A stretch of DNA of 64,000 nt, from assembly GCA_026125795.1 (NCBI GenBank), contig JAHCKM010000001.1, positions 992,001 to 1,056,000 of the forward strand, written 5' to 3'. A program made the position numbers and the translations under genes. Positions 52,827 through 62,209 of this stretch are shown here, one piece after another. The stretch's first letter is position 1. Each line of letters opens with the position of its first letter. Below the pieces are notes generated by a model, which worked only from the letters and a program-made list of their open reading frames with translations, did not search any database and was not told the origin of the DNA. This DNA comes from Burkholderiaceae bacterium (GTDB lineage Bacteria > Pseudomonadota > Gammaproteobacteria > Burkholderiales > Burkholderiaceae_C).

Positions 52827-54445
52827 CACATCCGCGCCACGCCGAAGCTGTTCGGCCGCAGGCTGCGCGCGCGGCCTTCGCGGCAGACGGCGAGCGCCAG
52901 CGCGAGCACGGCGCGCGTGTCGCGCGGGTCGATGATGCCGTCGTCCCACAGCCGCGCGGTGGCGAACAGCGAGTGCGATTCCATGTCGAATCGCTGCAGG
53001 ATCTCGGCGCGCATCGCCTCCAGCGCGGCTTCGGGCGGCGCCTTGCCGGCGCGTGCCATCTTCTCCTCGGTGACGATGCGCATCACCATCGCCGCCTGCT
53101 CGCCGCCCATCACCGCGACGCGGGCGTTCGGCCAGGCGAACAGGAACTGCGGGTCGTAGGCGCGCCCGCACATGCCGTAGTTGCCGGCGCCGAACGAGGC
53201 GCCGGTCATCAGCGTGATGCGCGGCACCTTGCAGTTGGTGACAGCCTGGATCATCTTCGCGCCGTGCTTGATCATGCCGGCCTGCTCGACCTCCTTGCCG
53301 ACCATGAAGCCGGTGGTGTTCTGCAGGTAGACGAGCGGCGTACCCGACTGATCGCACAGCTGCATGAACTGGGTGGCCTTGTTGGCGCCCTGCGGGTCGA
53401 TCGGACCGTTGTTGCCGATGAAGCCGCAGAGCTGGCCCTCGATGGCGCCGTGCCCGCAGACGGTGGCCGCGCCGAACTCGGGCTTGAAGTCGAGGAAGTC
53501 GGAGTCGTCGATCAGCCGCGCCAGCAGCTCGCGCACGTCGTAGGGCTGGCGGTAGTCGGGCGGCACCAGGCCGACGATCTCGTCGGCCGCGTAGCGCGGC
53601 GGCTTCCATCGGCGCGTCTCGGCGCCGCCGGCGCGCTCGTTCCAGGGGAGCCGGGCGAGCAGGTCGCGTGCGATGCGGATGCCGTCGGCGTCGTCCTCGG
53701 CCAGGTACTCGGCGACGCCCGAGACCCGCGTGTGCATCTCGGCCCCGCCGAGTTCCTCGTCGCCGGCGATCTCGCCGGTGGCCGCCTTCAGCAGCGGCGG
53801 CCCGGCGAGGAAGGCCTTGGCGCGGCCGCGCACCATGATCACGTAGTCGGACATGCCGGGCAGGTACGCGCCGCCCGCGGTGGAGTGGCCGTGCATCACG
53901 GTGATCTGCGGAATGCCCGCGGCCGACAGACGTGCCTGGTTGGCGAAGCCCCGGCCGCCCTCGATGAACACCTCGCCGACGTGCATCAGGTTGGCGCCGC
54001 CCGATTCGACCAGCCGGACCACCGGCAGCCGGTTCTCCAGCGCGATGGCCTCGGCGCGCAGGCTCTTGCGCAGGCCCATCGGCGTGATCGTGCCGCCCTT
54101 GATCGCGCTGTCCGAGGCGATGACCATGCAGCGGATGCCCGCGACAAGGCCGATGCCGCTGATCAGCGCCCCGCCGAGCACGTTCTTCTCGCCGTCGTCG
54201 TCGTGCAGGCGAAAGCCGGCCAGCGTCGACAGCTCGAGCCAGGGCGAGCCGCGGTCGAGAAGCAGCGCGATGCGCTCGCGCGGCAGCAACTGCCCGCGCT
54301 CCCGAAAGCGTGCCTGCTGGGCGTTGGAGACGTCCCGGACGCGGCGTTCGAGGCCCCGGAAGTGGTCGATGAGCGCCCGCATCCCGGCGCGCTGACGCCC
54401 GAACTGCTCCGACTGCGGATCGACCGCCGTTTCGATGATGCCCAT
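52826..54445 (-). CDS. Acyl-CoA carboxylase beta subunit (carboxyltransferase)
   Basis: A 539-residue carboxyltransferase. The CoA- and biotin-binding halves read LVESGGANLMHVGEVF, then HGHSTAGGAYLPGMSDY and, in the C-half, FIGNNGPIDPQGANKAT and TGASFGAGNYGMCGRAY. It resembles LiuB/MccB and AtuC, which carboxylate methylcrotonyl- and geranyl-CoA. Deciding between them needs a comparison of the acyl-pocket glycines and bulky residues. First gene of the eleven-gene minus operon, divergent from the TetR gene at 54534, with the best operator copy between. Confidence 0.9.
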
Positions 54446-54502
54446 GGAAGAGACCCGTTGCCTTCGCGCGGCCGCGGTGGCGCGCCGGAACACGCCATCG
54501 AC

Positions 54503-54526
54503 CTAACGCTTGTTAGCTGCTATAGT
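54503..54526. promoter_or_regulatory. Best operator-like palindrome and -10 box before TetR gene
   Basis: CTAAC-GCTT-GTTAG at 54503-54516 is a palindrome with perfect five-base arms. TATAGT at 54521-54526 follows as a -10 on the plus strand and ends seven bases before ATG 54534, so the TetR message probably starts at or within a base or two of its own start codon. The repeat also lies about 58 bases before the carboxylase operon on the other strand. The position argues for autoregulation by the TetR protein. Confidence 0.7.
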
Positions 54527-54533
54527 GTAGCCC

Positions 54534-55235
54534 ATGGCGGATGGAGTGGACAGTCAGCGACGGCACGAGATCCTGCGCGCAGCGGCACTCCTGTTCCGGC
54601 GCCACGGCTACGAGCGCACATCGGTGCGCCAGATCGCCGACGCGCTGTCGATGACGTCGGGCTCGCTCTTCTACCACTTCAGTGCCAAGGAAGACATCCT
54701 CGTCGCGGTGATGGAGGAGGGCATCCGCGATGTGTTCGCGCACGTGCGCGGAGCGCTCGACCGCGAGCCGCGGATGCCCGAGAGGCTGCTCGCGATGGTG
54801 CGATCCCACCTGAGCGTCCTTCTCGGCCCGCACCTGGACGCGCTGATGGTGCTCGTCTACGAGTGGCGCAGCCTGTCCGCGCCGGGCATGAAGCGCGTGC
54901 TCTCCTGGCGGAACAGCTACGAGGACCTGTGGGACGGCGTGCTGGCGACGGCGGCGGCTCAGGGATGGGTGCATCGCGACGTGGTTCTCGTCCGACAGAC
55001 CGTGCTCGGCGCATTGAACTGGACCGGTCAGTGGTACCGCCACGACAGCCGGCTCGACGTCGACACGCTCGCGCTGCGCATGTACGAAATGCTGTTCCCC
55101 CGTCTGCACGAGCAACTGGGCGATCGTCCGGTGCCTGCTGCCGGCGAGGGCGGGGCGGTTGCGAACGTCGGCGCGATGCGCTGTGCCGATGCGGCGGCCG
55201 CGGATAGATCGTTTCCATCGATGGAGAAAGCCTGA
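54534..55235 (+). CDS. TetR-family transcriptional regulator
   Basis: A 233-residue regulator with the N-terminal HTH ([19 protein letters not shown], then [25 protein letters not shown]) and a helical ligand domain; [10 protein letters not shown] resembles acyl-CoA-responsive TetRs. The last 25 residues (from AAGEGG) are low-complexity and probably disordered. It is the prime candidate for binding the palindrome that overlaps its promoter and recurs at five other promoters. It is one base apart from etfB (TGA, then GTG), so it is co-transcribed with the electron-transfer genes. Confidence 0.92.
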   Translation: MADGVDSQRRHEILRAAALLFRRHGYERTSVRQIADALSMTSGSLFYHFSAKEDILVAVMEEGIRDVFAHVRGALDREPRMPERLLAMVRSHLSVLLGPHLDALMVLVYEWRSLSAPGMKRVLSWRNSYEDLWDGVLATAAAQGWVHRDVVLVRQTVLGALNWTGQWYRHDSRLDVDTLALRMYEMLFPRLHEQLGDRPVPAAGEGGAVANVGAMRCADAAAADRSFPSMEKA

Positions 55236-55236
55236 A

Positions 55237-55986
55237 GTGAAGATCCTGGTCGCCGTGAAACGGGTGCTCGACTACAACGTCAAGGCCCGCGTGAAGTCCG
55301 ATGGTTCGGGGGTCGACCTCGCGAGCCAGAAGCTGTCGATGAACCCCTTCGACGAGATCGCCTGCGAGGAGGCGGTGCGTCTGAAGGAGGCGGGGGTCGC
55401 CACCGAGATCATCGCCGCCTCCTGCGGCCCGGCCGGCTGCCAGGAGACACTGCGCAGCGCGATGGCAATCGGCGCCGACCGCGGCGTGCTGGTCGAGACC
55501 GACGCGGCGCTCGAGCCGCTGGCCGTCGCGAAGCTGATGAAGCACCTTGCCTCGAAGGAGGGCGTGCAGCTGGCGATCTTCGGCAAGCAGGCGATCGACG
55601 ACGACGCCGGGCAGGCCGGGCAGATGTTCGCCGGCCTGATGGGCTGGGGCCAGGCCACCTTCGCGTCGAAGGTGAAGGTCGAAGGCGGCGCGGCGCTGGT
55701 GACGCGCGAGATCGACGGCGGCCTGGAGAAACTGAAGCTGAAATTGCCGGTCGTCGTGACCACCGACCTGCGGCTGAACGAGCCGCGCTTCATCACGCTG
55801 CCCAACATCATGAAGGCGAAGAAGAAGCCGCTCGAGGTGCTGAAGGCGGCCGAGCTCGGCCTGGACATCGCGCCGCGCACCACCACGCTGCGCGTGGACG
55901 AACCCGCCGCACGCAAGGCCGGCATCAAGGTGGCCGACGTGGCCGACCTCGTCAAGCGACTCAAGGAAGAAGCGAAGGTGCTCTGA
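55237..55986 (+). CDS. etfB: Electron transfer flavoprotein beta subunit
   Basis: A 249-residue EtfB with the family start [34 protein letters not shown], and the signature region [18 protein letters not shown]. It binds AMP and with EtfA accepts electrons from acyl-CoA dehydrogenases, passing them to ETF-quinone oxidoreductase. GTG start at 55237 with GGAGAAAG upstream. It ends one codon before etfA, and shares the message with the TetR gene. It is the obvious electron acceptor for the nine dehydrogenases here. Confidence 0.95.
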   Translation: MKILVAVKRVLDYNVKARVKSDGSGVDLASQKLSMNPFDEIACEEAVRLKEAGVATEIIAASCGPAGCQETLRSAMAIGADRGVLVETDAALEPLAVAKLMKHLASKEGVQLAIFGKQAIDDDAGQAGQMFAGLMGWGQATFASKVKVEGGAALVTREIDGGLEKLKLKLPVVVTTDLRLNEPRFITLPNIMKAKKKPLEVLKAAELGLDIAPRTTTLRVDEPAARKAGIKVADVADLVKRLKEEAKVL

Positions 55987-56928
55987 ATGACGATCCTCAT
56001 CATCGCCGAACACGACGGCGGCTCGCTCAAGCCGTCGACCCTGAACACCGTCGCCGCCGCCGCGAAGATCGGCGGCGAGATCCATGTGCTGGTGGCCGGC
56101 AGCGGCTGCGCCGGTGCGGCCTCCGCCGCCGCCGCGGTGTCCGGCGTCGCCAAGGTGCTGGTGGCCGACGCGCCGCACCTCGCGGCTCAGGCGGCCGAGA
56201 ACCTCTCGGCCGTGGTCGTGGCCTGTGTGCAGGCCGACGCCGCCTGCAGCCACCTGCTCGCGCCGGCCACGCCGTTCGGCAAGAACGTGCTGCCGCGAGC
56301 GGCTGCGCTGCTCGACAGTTCGCAGATCTCCGACATCATCGCGGTCGAATCCCCCGACACCTTCGTGCGCCCGTTCTATGCCGGCAACGCGGTGGCGCGC
56401 GTGAAGTCGGCCGACAAGGTCAAGGTGCTGAGCGTGCGCACCACCGCCTTCGACGCCGTGGCCGCGAGCGGCGGCAGTGCCGCCGTGCAGGCGGTGGCGA
56501 CCGGCGCGGACCTGGGCCTGAGCGAACTGCTCGGCCGCGAGGTCGTCAAGCTCGAGCGGCCCGAACTGACGGCCGCCTCGATCATCGTTTCGGGCGGCCG
56601 CGGCCTCGGCGCGGCGGACAAGTTCCACGCCGTGCTCGAGCCGCTGGCCGACAAGCTCGGCGCGGCGCTCGGCGCCTCGCGCGCGGCGGTCGATGCCGGC
56701 TACGCGCCGAACGACTACCAGGTCGGCCAGACGGGCAAGATCGTCGCGCCGCAGCTGTACGTGGCGGTCGGCATCTCGGGGGCGATCCAGCACCTGGCCG
56801 GCATGAAGGACAGCAAGGTCATCGTGGCGGTCAACAAGGACGCCGAGGCGCCGATCTTCGCGGTTGCCGACTACGGGCTTGTGGCCGACCTGTTCACGGC
56901 GGTGCCGGAGTTGGTGAAGGCGCTGTAG
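55987..56928 (+). CDS. etfA: Electron transfer flavoprotein alpha subunit
   Basis: A 313-residue EtfA. The FAD-binding C-terminal half carries VSGGRGLG, then [16 protein letters not shown] and [17 protein letters not shown], the family signature. It starts directly after the etfB stop codon. The pair works in the cytoplasm, linking the dehydrogenases to the respiratory chain. The 15 bases to the next remnant show no clear terminator. Confidence 0.95.
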   Translation: MTILIIAEHDGGSLKPSTLNTVAAAAKIGGEIHVLVAGSGCAGAASAAAAVSGVAKVLVADAPHLAAQAAENLSAVVVACVQADAACSHLLAPATPFGKNVLPRAAALLDSSQISDIIAVESPDTFVRPFYAGNAVARVKSADKVKVLSVRTTAFDAVAASGGSAAVQAVATGADLGLSELLGREVVKLERPELTAASIIVSGGRGLGAADKFHAVLEPLADKLGAALGASRAAVDAGYAPNDYQVGQTGKIVAPQLYVAVGISGAIQHLAGMKDSKVIVAVNKDAEAPIFAVADYGLVADLFTAVPELVKAL

Positions 56929-56943
56929 CGGCGCCTCTCCGCG

Positions 56944-57562
56944 GTGTTGGGGCCGCCTTGCCCAGAGCGCGGCGGCTCACTTGATGTCGCCCGCAGGGCC
57001 CTGGCCTTGCGTGCCGCCGCCTGTGTCGCTGTCGCGTTTGCCGCGCCGCACGCTTCGGCCCAGGAGGGTGATTCGGGGCGTCGCCTGTATGTAGACGGCG
57101 GTCTGAGCGTGCACGACCCGGATCGGGCCCGCACGCTTGCGGTCGGCGTGCTGCTGGCATCCTCCGCGCTCCCGGCACTGCCGCGCACCGCAGGGCTCCT
57201 TTCGTTTCACTGGGATCTGTCGCTGACCCGCTGGCAAACGCCGCGCAGTACGGGCCGCGGCGCCGACTTCACCCAACTGGCAGCTGCGGCGGTGTGGCGC
57301 TACGGATTCGGCGGCGCAGCGAGCGGTTGGTTCTTCGACCTTGGGCTGGGTGCCAGCATCTACGATCGCCCCTACTTCTCCGGCGAACGCAGGTTTCAGC
57401 ACGGGCTTGCAGTTCACGGAAACTTTGGGTCTGGGTTATCGGCTCGGTCGATCGAGCCGATGGGAGGTTTCGCTGCGCGCCCAACATGTGTCCAACGCCA
57501 ACATCAAGAAGCCCAATCCGGGCGAGGACGTGCTGCGCCTTCGAGTCGCCACGGCCTTTTGA
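56944..57562 (+). pseudogene. PagL-like lipid A deacylase, frameshifted
   Basis: A signal-peptide-like start (ALRAAACVAVAFAAPHASAQ) is followed by beta-barrel-like strands (FDLGLGASIYDRPYFSGERRF). The homology then jumps frame to STGLQFTETLGLGYRLGR and AQHVSNANIKKPNPGED, which holds the His-x-Ser-Asn catalytic motif of PagL. The change is at the TTT run at 57394-57396 and is explained by one extra T. As read, the enzyme would lose its catalytic motif. PagL removes an acyl chain from lipid A in the outer membrane. The start is uncertain (GTG 56944 or TTG 57007). It could also be a homopolymer sequencing error. Confidence 0.75.
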
Positions 57563-57585
57563 TGCCGACGCGCGCCCGGTTCTAC

Positions 57586-57606
57586 CTAACGATTGCTTGG
57601 TAGAAT
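57586..57606. promoter_or_regulatory. Operator-like repeat and -10 box before the dehydrogenase at 57637
   Basis: CTAAC-GATT-GCTTG at 57586-57599 belongs to the shared repeat family, with a change in the second arm. TAGAAT at 57601-57606 follows after one base as a -10. Same geometry as at 30960 and 54503. It would control the five-gene plus-strand operon running to 63037. Confidence 0.6.
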
Positions 57607-57636
57607 TGCAGTTGATTGGCCAGCACCTTCCGCCCC

Positions 57637-58797
57637 ATGTCCGATGCTCCTGAGCGACACCCTGAACTACGCACCGCCTTGCGCGACCTGTTCAAGCGCT
57701 TTCCGGACGAATACTTCCGCCGGATCGACGAAGCACGCGGCTACCCGGAGGCGTTCGTCGACGCGCTCACCGAGGCCGGTTGGCTGGCGGTGATGATCCC
57801 CGAGGAATACGGCGGCGCCGGGCTCGGCCTGGCCGAGGCGTCGGTGGTGATGGAGGAGGTGAACCGCTGCGGCGGCAATGCCGGCGCCTGCCACGGCCAG
57901 ATGTACAACATGGGCACCCTGCTGCGGCACGGCTCGGTCGAGCAGAAGCGCCGCTACCTGCCGGGCATCGCCAGCGGCAAGCTGCGCCTGCAGAGCATGG
58001 GCGTGACGGAGCCGAGCGCCGGCACCGACACCACCCAGCTCAAGACCACCGCGCTGCGCAAGGGCGACCGCTACGTCGTCAACGGCCAGAAGGTGTGGAT
58101 CTCGCGCATCCAGCACAGCGACCTGATGATCCTGCTGGCGCGCACCACGCCGCTGACGGATGTGAAGCGCAAGTCGGAAGGCATGTCAATCTTCCTCGTC
58201 GACCTGCACCAGGCGATCGGCAACGGGCTCGAAGTGCGGCCGATCCGCAACATGGTCAACCACGAGACCAACGAGCTGTTCTTCGAGAACCTCGAGATCC
58301 CGGCGGAGAACCTGATCGGCGAGGAGGGCCGGGGCTTCAAGTACATCCTCGACGGGCTGAACGCCGAGCGCACCCTGATCGCGGCCGAGTGCATCGGCGA
58401 CGCGCGCTGGTTCGTCGCGCGCAGCGCGGCGTATGCGCGCGACCGGCGCGTCTTCGACCGCCCGATCGGGCAGAACCAGGGCGTGCAGTTCCCGATCGCC
58501 GAGAACCACATCGAGACCGAGGCGGCCGACCTGATGCGCTGGCGCGCCGCCGACCTGTTCGATGCGAAGCAACCCTGCGGCGCCGAAGCCAACATGGCCA
58601 AGTACCTCGCCGCGAAGGCCTCGTTCGAGGCCGCCAACGTGGCGATCCAGACCCACGGCGGCTTCGGCTTCGCCTGCGAATACGACGTCGAGCGCAAGTT
58701 CCGCGAGACCCGGCTGTACCAGGTGGCGCCGATCTCGACCAACCTGATCCTCTCGTTCGTGGCCGAGCACGTGCTCGGTCTGCCGCGTTCGTTCTGA
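57637..58797 (+). CDS. Acyl-CoA dehydrogenase, helix-G Glu type
   Basis: A 386-residue dehydrogenase with GVTEPSAGTDTTQLKT and GQKVWISRIQHSDL. Glu244 in LNAERT is the likely base; the C-terminus reads VAPISTNLILSFVAEHVLG and ends LPRSF, lacking EGT-x4-R. ATG 57637 follows the promoter by about 25 bases. It leads an operon with a CoA-transferase, MmgE/PrpD, CitE-like and citrate-synthase-like proteins. By context a short, branched dicarboxylyl-CoA such as a methylsuccinyl-CoA is imaginable, unproved. Confidence 0.9.
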   Translation: MSDAPERHPELRTALRDLFKRFPDEYFRRIDEARGYPEAFVDALTEAGWLAVMIPEEYGGAGLGLAEASVVMEEVNRCGGNAGACHGQMYNMGTLLRHGSVEQKRRYLPGIASGKLRLQSMGVTEPSAGTDTTQLKTTALRKGDRYVVNGQKVWISRIQHSDLMILLARTTPLTDVKRKSEGMSIFLVDLHQAIGNGLEVRPIRNMVNHETNELFFENLEIPAENLIGEEGRGFKYILDGLNAERTLIAAECIGDARWFVARSAAYARDRRVFDRPIGQNQGVQFPIAENHIETEAADLMRWRAADLFDAKQPCGAEANMAKYLAAKASFEAANVAIQTHGGFGFACEYDVERKFRETRLYQVAPISTNLILSFVAEHVLGLPRSF

Positions 58798-58808
58798 AGG
58801 GCATTGCC

Positions 58809-59984
58809 ATGCGTCCGCTCCAGGGAATGCTCGTCGTCACGCTCGAGCACGCCATCGCGGCGCCGTTCTGCACCCGCCAGCTGGCCGACCTCGGCGCGCG
58901 GGTGATCAAGGTCGAGCGCCCGGGCGAGGGCGACTTCGCGCGCGCCTACGACCAGCGCGCGCGCGGCTCGGCATCGCACTTCGTGTGGTGCAACCGCGGC
59001 AAGGAAAGCCTCACGTTGGACCTCAAGCACCCACGCGGGCGCGCCGTGCTGCAGCAACTGGCCGAGCGGGCCGACGTGCTGGTGCAGAACCTGGCGCCGG
59101 GTGCGGCGGCGCGCATGGGGCTGGACCATGCGAGCCTCGCGCCGCGCAACCCGAAGCTGGTGGTCTGCGACATCTCCGGTTACGGGGACGGCGGCCCCTA
59201 CACCGAGAAGAAGGCCTACGACCTGCTGATCCAGAGCGAGTCGGGCTTCGTGTCGGTGACGGGCACGCCCGAGCATCCGTCGAAGGCGGGGCTGTCGATC
59301 GCCGACATCGCCGCCGGCATGTACGCCTACAGCAGCGTGCTGGCGGCGCTGCTCGAGCGCGGGCGCACCGGGCGCGGCAAGCGGCTCGAGATCTCGATGC
59401 TCGAGGCGATGTCGGAGTGGATGGGGTTCCCGCTCTACTACACCCTCGACGGCCAGCCGCCGCCGCCGCGCGCCGGCGCCTCGCACGCGGCGATCTATCC
59501 CTATGGTCCGTTCACGTGCGGCGACGGGCGCACCGTGGTGCTCGGCGTGCAGCATGACCGCGAATGGGCGACGTTCTGCGACAAGGTGCTGCACCGGCCG
59601 GAGCTTGCTGCGCAGTACAAGGGCAACGCCAGGCGCCTGGCCGAGCGCGAGACGCTGCGCGGCATCATCGAGGCGGTCTGCGCCACGCTGACCGCGGACC
59701 AGCTCGTCGAACGCCTGGAGCATGCGCAGATCGCCTACGGCCGCCTGAACGAGATGGCCGACCTATGGCGGCATCCACAGTTGCAGGCGCGAGGGCGCTG
59801 GACCGAGATCGCGACACCGGGCGGCGCGGTGGCCGCGCTGTATCCGCCGCACCACGTGACGGGCGAGCCGCCGCCGCCGATGGACGCGGTGCCTGCGCTG
59901 GGCCAGCACACCGATGCGATCCTCGCCGAACTCGGCTTCGGCGCGCAGGACATCACGTCGCTGCATGCCGAGCACGCCGTCTGA
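58809..59984 (+). CDS. CaiB/BaiF family (class III) CoA-transferase
   Basis: A 391-residue CoA-transferase. The N-terminal Rossmann part starts MRPLQGMLVVTLEHAIAAPF, with VKVERPGEGDFAR and the catalytic Asp of AYDLLIQSESG. The second domain includes GRGKRLEISMLEAMSEWM. Family members move CoA between acids (formyl-, succinyl-, mesaconyl- and bile-acid-type). It starts 11 bases after the dehydrogenase. It may shift CoA between the two carboxyls of a dicarboxylate or activate an acid without ATP. Confidence 0.92.
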   Translation: MRPLQGMLVVTLEHAIAAPFCTRQLADLGARVIKVERPGEGDFARAYDQRARGSASHFVWCNRGKESLTLDLKHPRGRAVLQQLAERADVLVQNLAPGAAARMGLDHASLAPRNPKLVVCDISGYGDGGPYTEKKAYDLLIQSESGFVSVTGTPEHPSKAGLSIADIAAGMYAYSSVLAALLERGRTGRGKRLEISMLEAMSEWMGFPLYYTLDGQPPPPRAGASHAAIYPYGPFTCGDGRTVVLGVQHDREWATFCDKVLHRPELAAQYKGNARRLAERETLRGIIEAVCATLTADQLVERLEHAQIAYGRLNEMADLWRHPQLQARGRWTEIATPGGAVAALYPPHHVTGEPPPPMDAVPALGQHTDAILAELGFGAQDITSLHAEHAV

Positions 59985-60003
59985 ACCGCAACGCAGACCC
60001 GCG

Positions 60004-61362
60004 ATGAACGACCAGCCTTCCGCGGCGCTCGCGGCCTTCGCCGCGACGCTGAAGACCGACACGATCCCGGCGCCGGTGCTGCGCCGCACCGAGGACCTGT
60101 TCCTCGACTGGCTCGGCTCCACGCTGGCGGGCAGGAACGCCCGCGCGGTGCAGGCGGTGGAGCGCTACGCCCGCGCGATGGGCCCGGCCGAGGGCGCGGC
60201 CGAGGTGCTGATCTCGCGCCGCATGACATCGCCGCACTTCGCGGCGATGGTCAACGCGGCGGCCTCGCACGTGGTCGAGCAGGACGACGTGCACAACGGC
60301 TCGGTGTTCCACCCGGCCGCGGTGGTGTTCCCGGCGGCGCTGGCCACGGCGCAGGCCACGGGGGCGAGCGGGCGCGAGTTCCTCGCCGCGGCGGTGGCCG
60401 GCTACGAGGTCGGCATCCGCGTCGGCGAGTTCCTCGGCCGCACGCACTACCGCATCTTCCACACCACGGCGACCGCCGGCACGCTGGCCGCGGCGGCAGC
60501 CGCCGGGCGGCTGCTCGGCCTGGACGCCGATCGCATGCTGCATGCCTTCGGCAGCGCCGGCACGCAGGCGGCGGGGCTGTGGGAGTTCCTGCGCGACGCG
60601 GCCGACTCCAAGCAACTGCACTGCGCCCACGCCGCTTCGGCCGGGCTGGCGTCGGCCTGGCTCGCGCGGGACGGCTTCACCGGCGCGCGCCGCATCCTCG
60701 AAGGCGAGCAGGGCATGGCGGCCGGCATGTCCACCGACGCCGACCCGTCGCGGCTGGTGGCGGGCCTCGGGCAGCGCTGGGCGACGGCCGAGACCTCGTT
60801 CAAGTACCACGCCTCGTGCCGGCACACGCACCCGAGCGCCGACGCGCTGCTGGCCCTGATGCGCCGCGAGAACCTGCGCTGCGACGACATCGCCGAGGTC
60901 AAGACGCTGGTGCACCAGGGCGCGATCGACGTGCTCGGCCGCGTGGTCGTGCCGTCGACCGTGCACCAGGCCAAGTTCTCGATGGGCACGGTGCTCGGCC
61001 TCGTGGCCGAGTACGGCTACGCCGGGCTCGACGAATTCGACCGCCACTTCCTCGCGCCGCGCGTGGCCGCGCTGCGCGACCGCGTCGCGATGCAGCTCGA
61101 TGCGGAAGTCGACTCCGCCTACCCGCAGCGCTGGATTGGCAAGGTGCAGGTGCGCACGCGCGACGGCCGCACGCTGCAGGCGCGCGTCGACGAACCCAAG
61201 GGCGATCCCGGCAACACGCTGAGCCGGCCGGAGCTGGAGGACAAGGCACGCCGGCTCGCCGCCTACGGCCAGGCCGCCGTGCCAGCCGAAATGGACGCGC
61301 TGATCGAGCGGGTCTGGGGGCTCGAGCACGCGCCCCGGCTCGAGCGCCTGCTGGCCGCGTGA
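60004..61362 (+). CDS. MmgE/PrpD family protein
   Basis: A 452-residue member of the family of the gene at 4578, but diverged. DVHNGSVFHPAAVVFPAALA and YHASCRHTHPSADALLAL cover the catalytic region of PrpD-type proteins. In this operon it stands between the CoA-transferase and the CitE-like lyase, a place where a hydro-lyase or decarboxylase of a C5/C6 acid would fit. RBS is weak; ATG 60004 is 19 bases after the upstream stop. Confidence 0.86.
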   Translation: MNDQPSAALAAFAATLKTDTIPAPVLRRTEDLFLDWLGSTLAGRNARAVQAVERYARAMGPAEGAAEVLISRRMTSPHFAAMVNAAASHVVEQDDVHNGSVFHPAAVVFPAALATAQATGASGREFLAAAVAGYEVGIRVGEFLGRTHYRIFHTTATAGTLAAAAAAGRLLGLDADRMLHAFGSAGTQAAGLWEFLRDAADSKQLHCAHAASAGLASAWLARDGFTGARRILEGEQGMAAGMSTDADPSRLVAGLGQRWATAETSFKYHASCRHTHPSADALLALMRRENLRCDDIAEVKTLVHQGAIDVLGRVVVPSTVHQAKFSMGTVLGLVAEYGYAGLDEFDRHFLAPRVAALRDRVAMQLDAEVDSAYPQRWIGKVQVRTRDGRTLQARVDEPKGDPGNTLSRPELEDKARRLAAYGQAAVPAEMDALIERVWGLEHAPRLERLLAA

Positions 61363-61384
61363 GCGGCGACGAGGGACGCACGAC

Positions 61385-62209
61385 GTGACCGCCACCACGC
61401 AACCGCGCACCTACCTGTTCGTGCCGGCCGACCGGCCCGAGCGCTATGCCAAGGCGCGCGCGGCCGGGGCCGACGCGGTGATCGTCGACCTCGAGGACGC
61501 CGTGGCGCCCGACGCCAAACCGCGCGCCCGCGACGCGCTGGCCGACGCGCTCGACGAGGCCGCGCCGCTCGTCGTGCGAGTGAATGCCGCGGGGACACCG
61601 TGGTACGAGGAAGACCTCGAGCTGTGCCGCCACCCCGGCGTCGCCGCGGTCATGCTGCCCAAGGCCGACGGCATAGACGCCGTGTGCCACGCCTTCGAGT
61701 CCGCGTTCAAGGACGTGCTGCCGATCATCGAATCGGCACGCGGCGTCGAGGAGGTGCGCGCGATCGCCCGCGTTCCGGGCGTCGCGCGGCTGGCTTTCGG
61801 CAGCATCGACCTGGCGGTCGATCTGGGCATCGACTGCGCGCCCGACGGCGGCGAGGCCGAACTGCAGCCGTATCGCGCCCAGGTCGTGCTGGCGTCGCGG
61901 CTCGGCGGCCTCGCGGCACCGATCGACGGCGTGAGCATCGCCATCGACGATGCCGCGCGGCTGTGCGCCGACGCCGAGCGCTCGCGCCGCCTCGGCTTCG
62001 GCGCGAAGCTGTGCATCCACCCGAAGCAGATCGCCGTCGTGCAGGCCGTCTTCGTGCCCGATCCCGAGCGCGTCGCCTGGGCGCAGCGCGTCTGCGCCGC
62101 CTTCGCCGCGGCGGGTGGCGCCGCCGTCGCGGTGGACGGCCAGATGATCGACGTGCCGGTCGTGGAACGCGCGCGCGCGGTGCTGCGCAGCGCCGGCCTC
62201 GCGGCCTGA
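61385..62209 (+). CDS. HpcH/HpaI-family CitE-like acyl-CoA lyase
   Basis: A 274-residue lyase starting at GTG 61385, 22 bases after the PrpD stop. The barrel motifs are LFVPADRPERYAKA, DLEDAVAPDAK with the metal-binding acids, VRVNAAGTPWY, MLPKAD, IIESARG and FGAKLCIHPKQI. CitE-like enzymes split citramalyl-, malyl- or citryl-CoA into acetyl-CoA and an oxoacid. The whole-cassette reading is that it cuts an hydroxyacyl-CoA made by its neighbours. Confidence 0.9.
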   Translation: MTATTQPRTYLFVPADRPERYAKARAAGADAVIVDLEDAVAPDAKPRARDALADALDEAAPLVVRVNAAGTPWYEEDLELCRHPGVAAVMLPKADGIDAVCHAFESAFKDVLPIIESARGVEEVRAIARVPGVARLAFGSIDLAVDLGIDCAPDGGEAELQPYRAQVVLASRLGGLAAPIDGVSIAIDDAARLCADAERSRRLGFGAKLCIHPKQIAVVQAVFVPDPERVAWAQRVCAAFAAAGGAAVAVDGQMIDVPVVERARAVLRSAGLAA

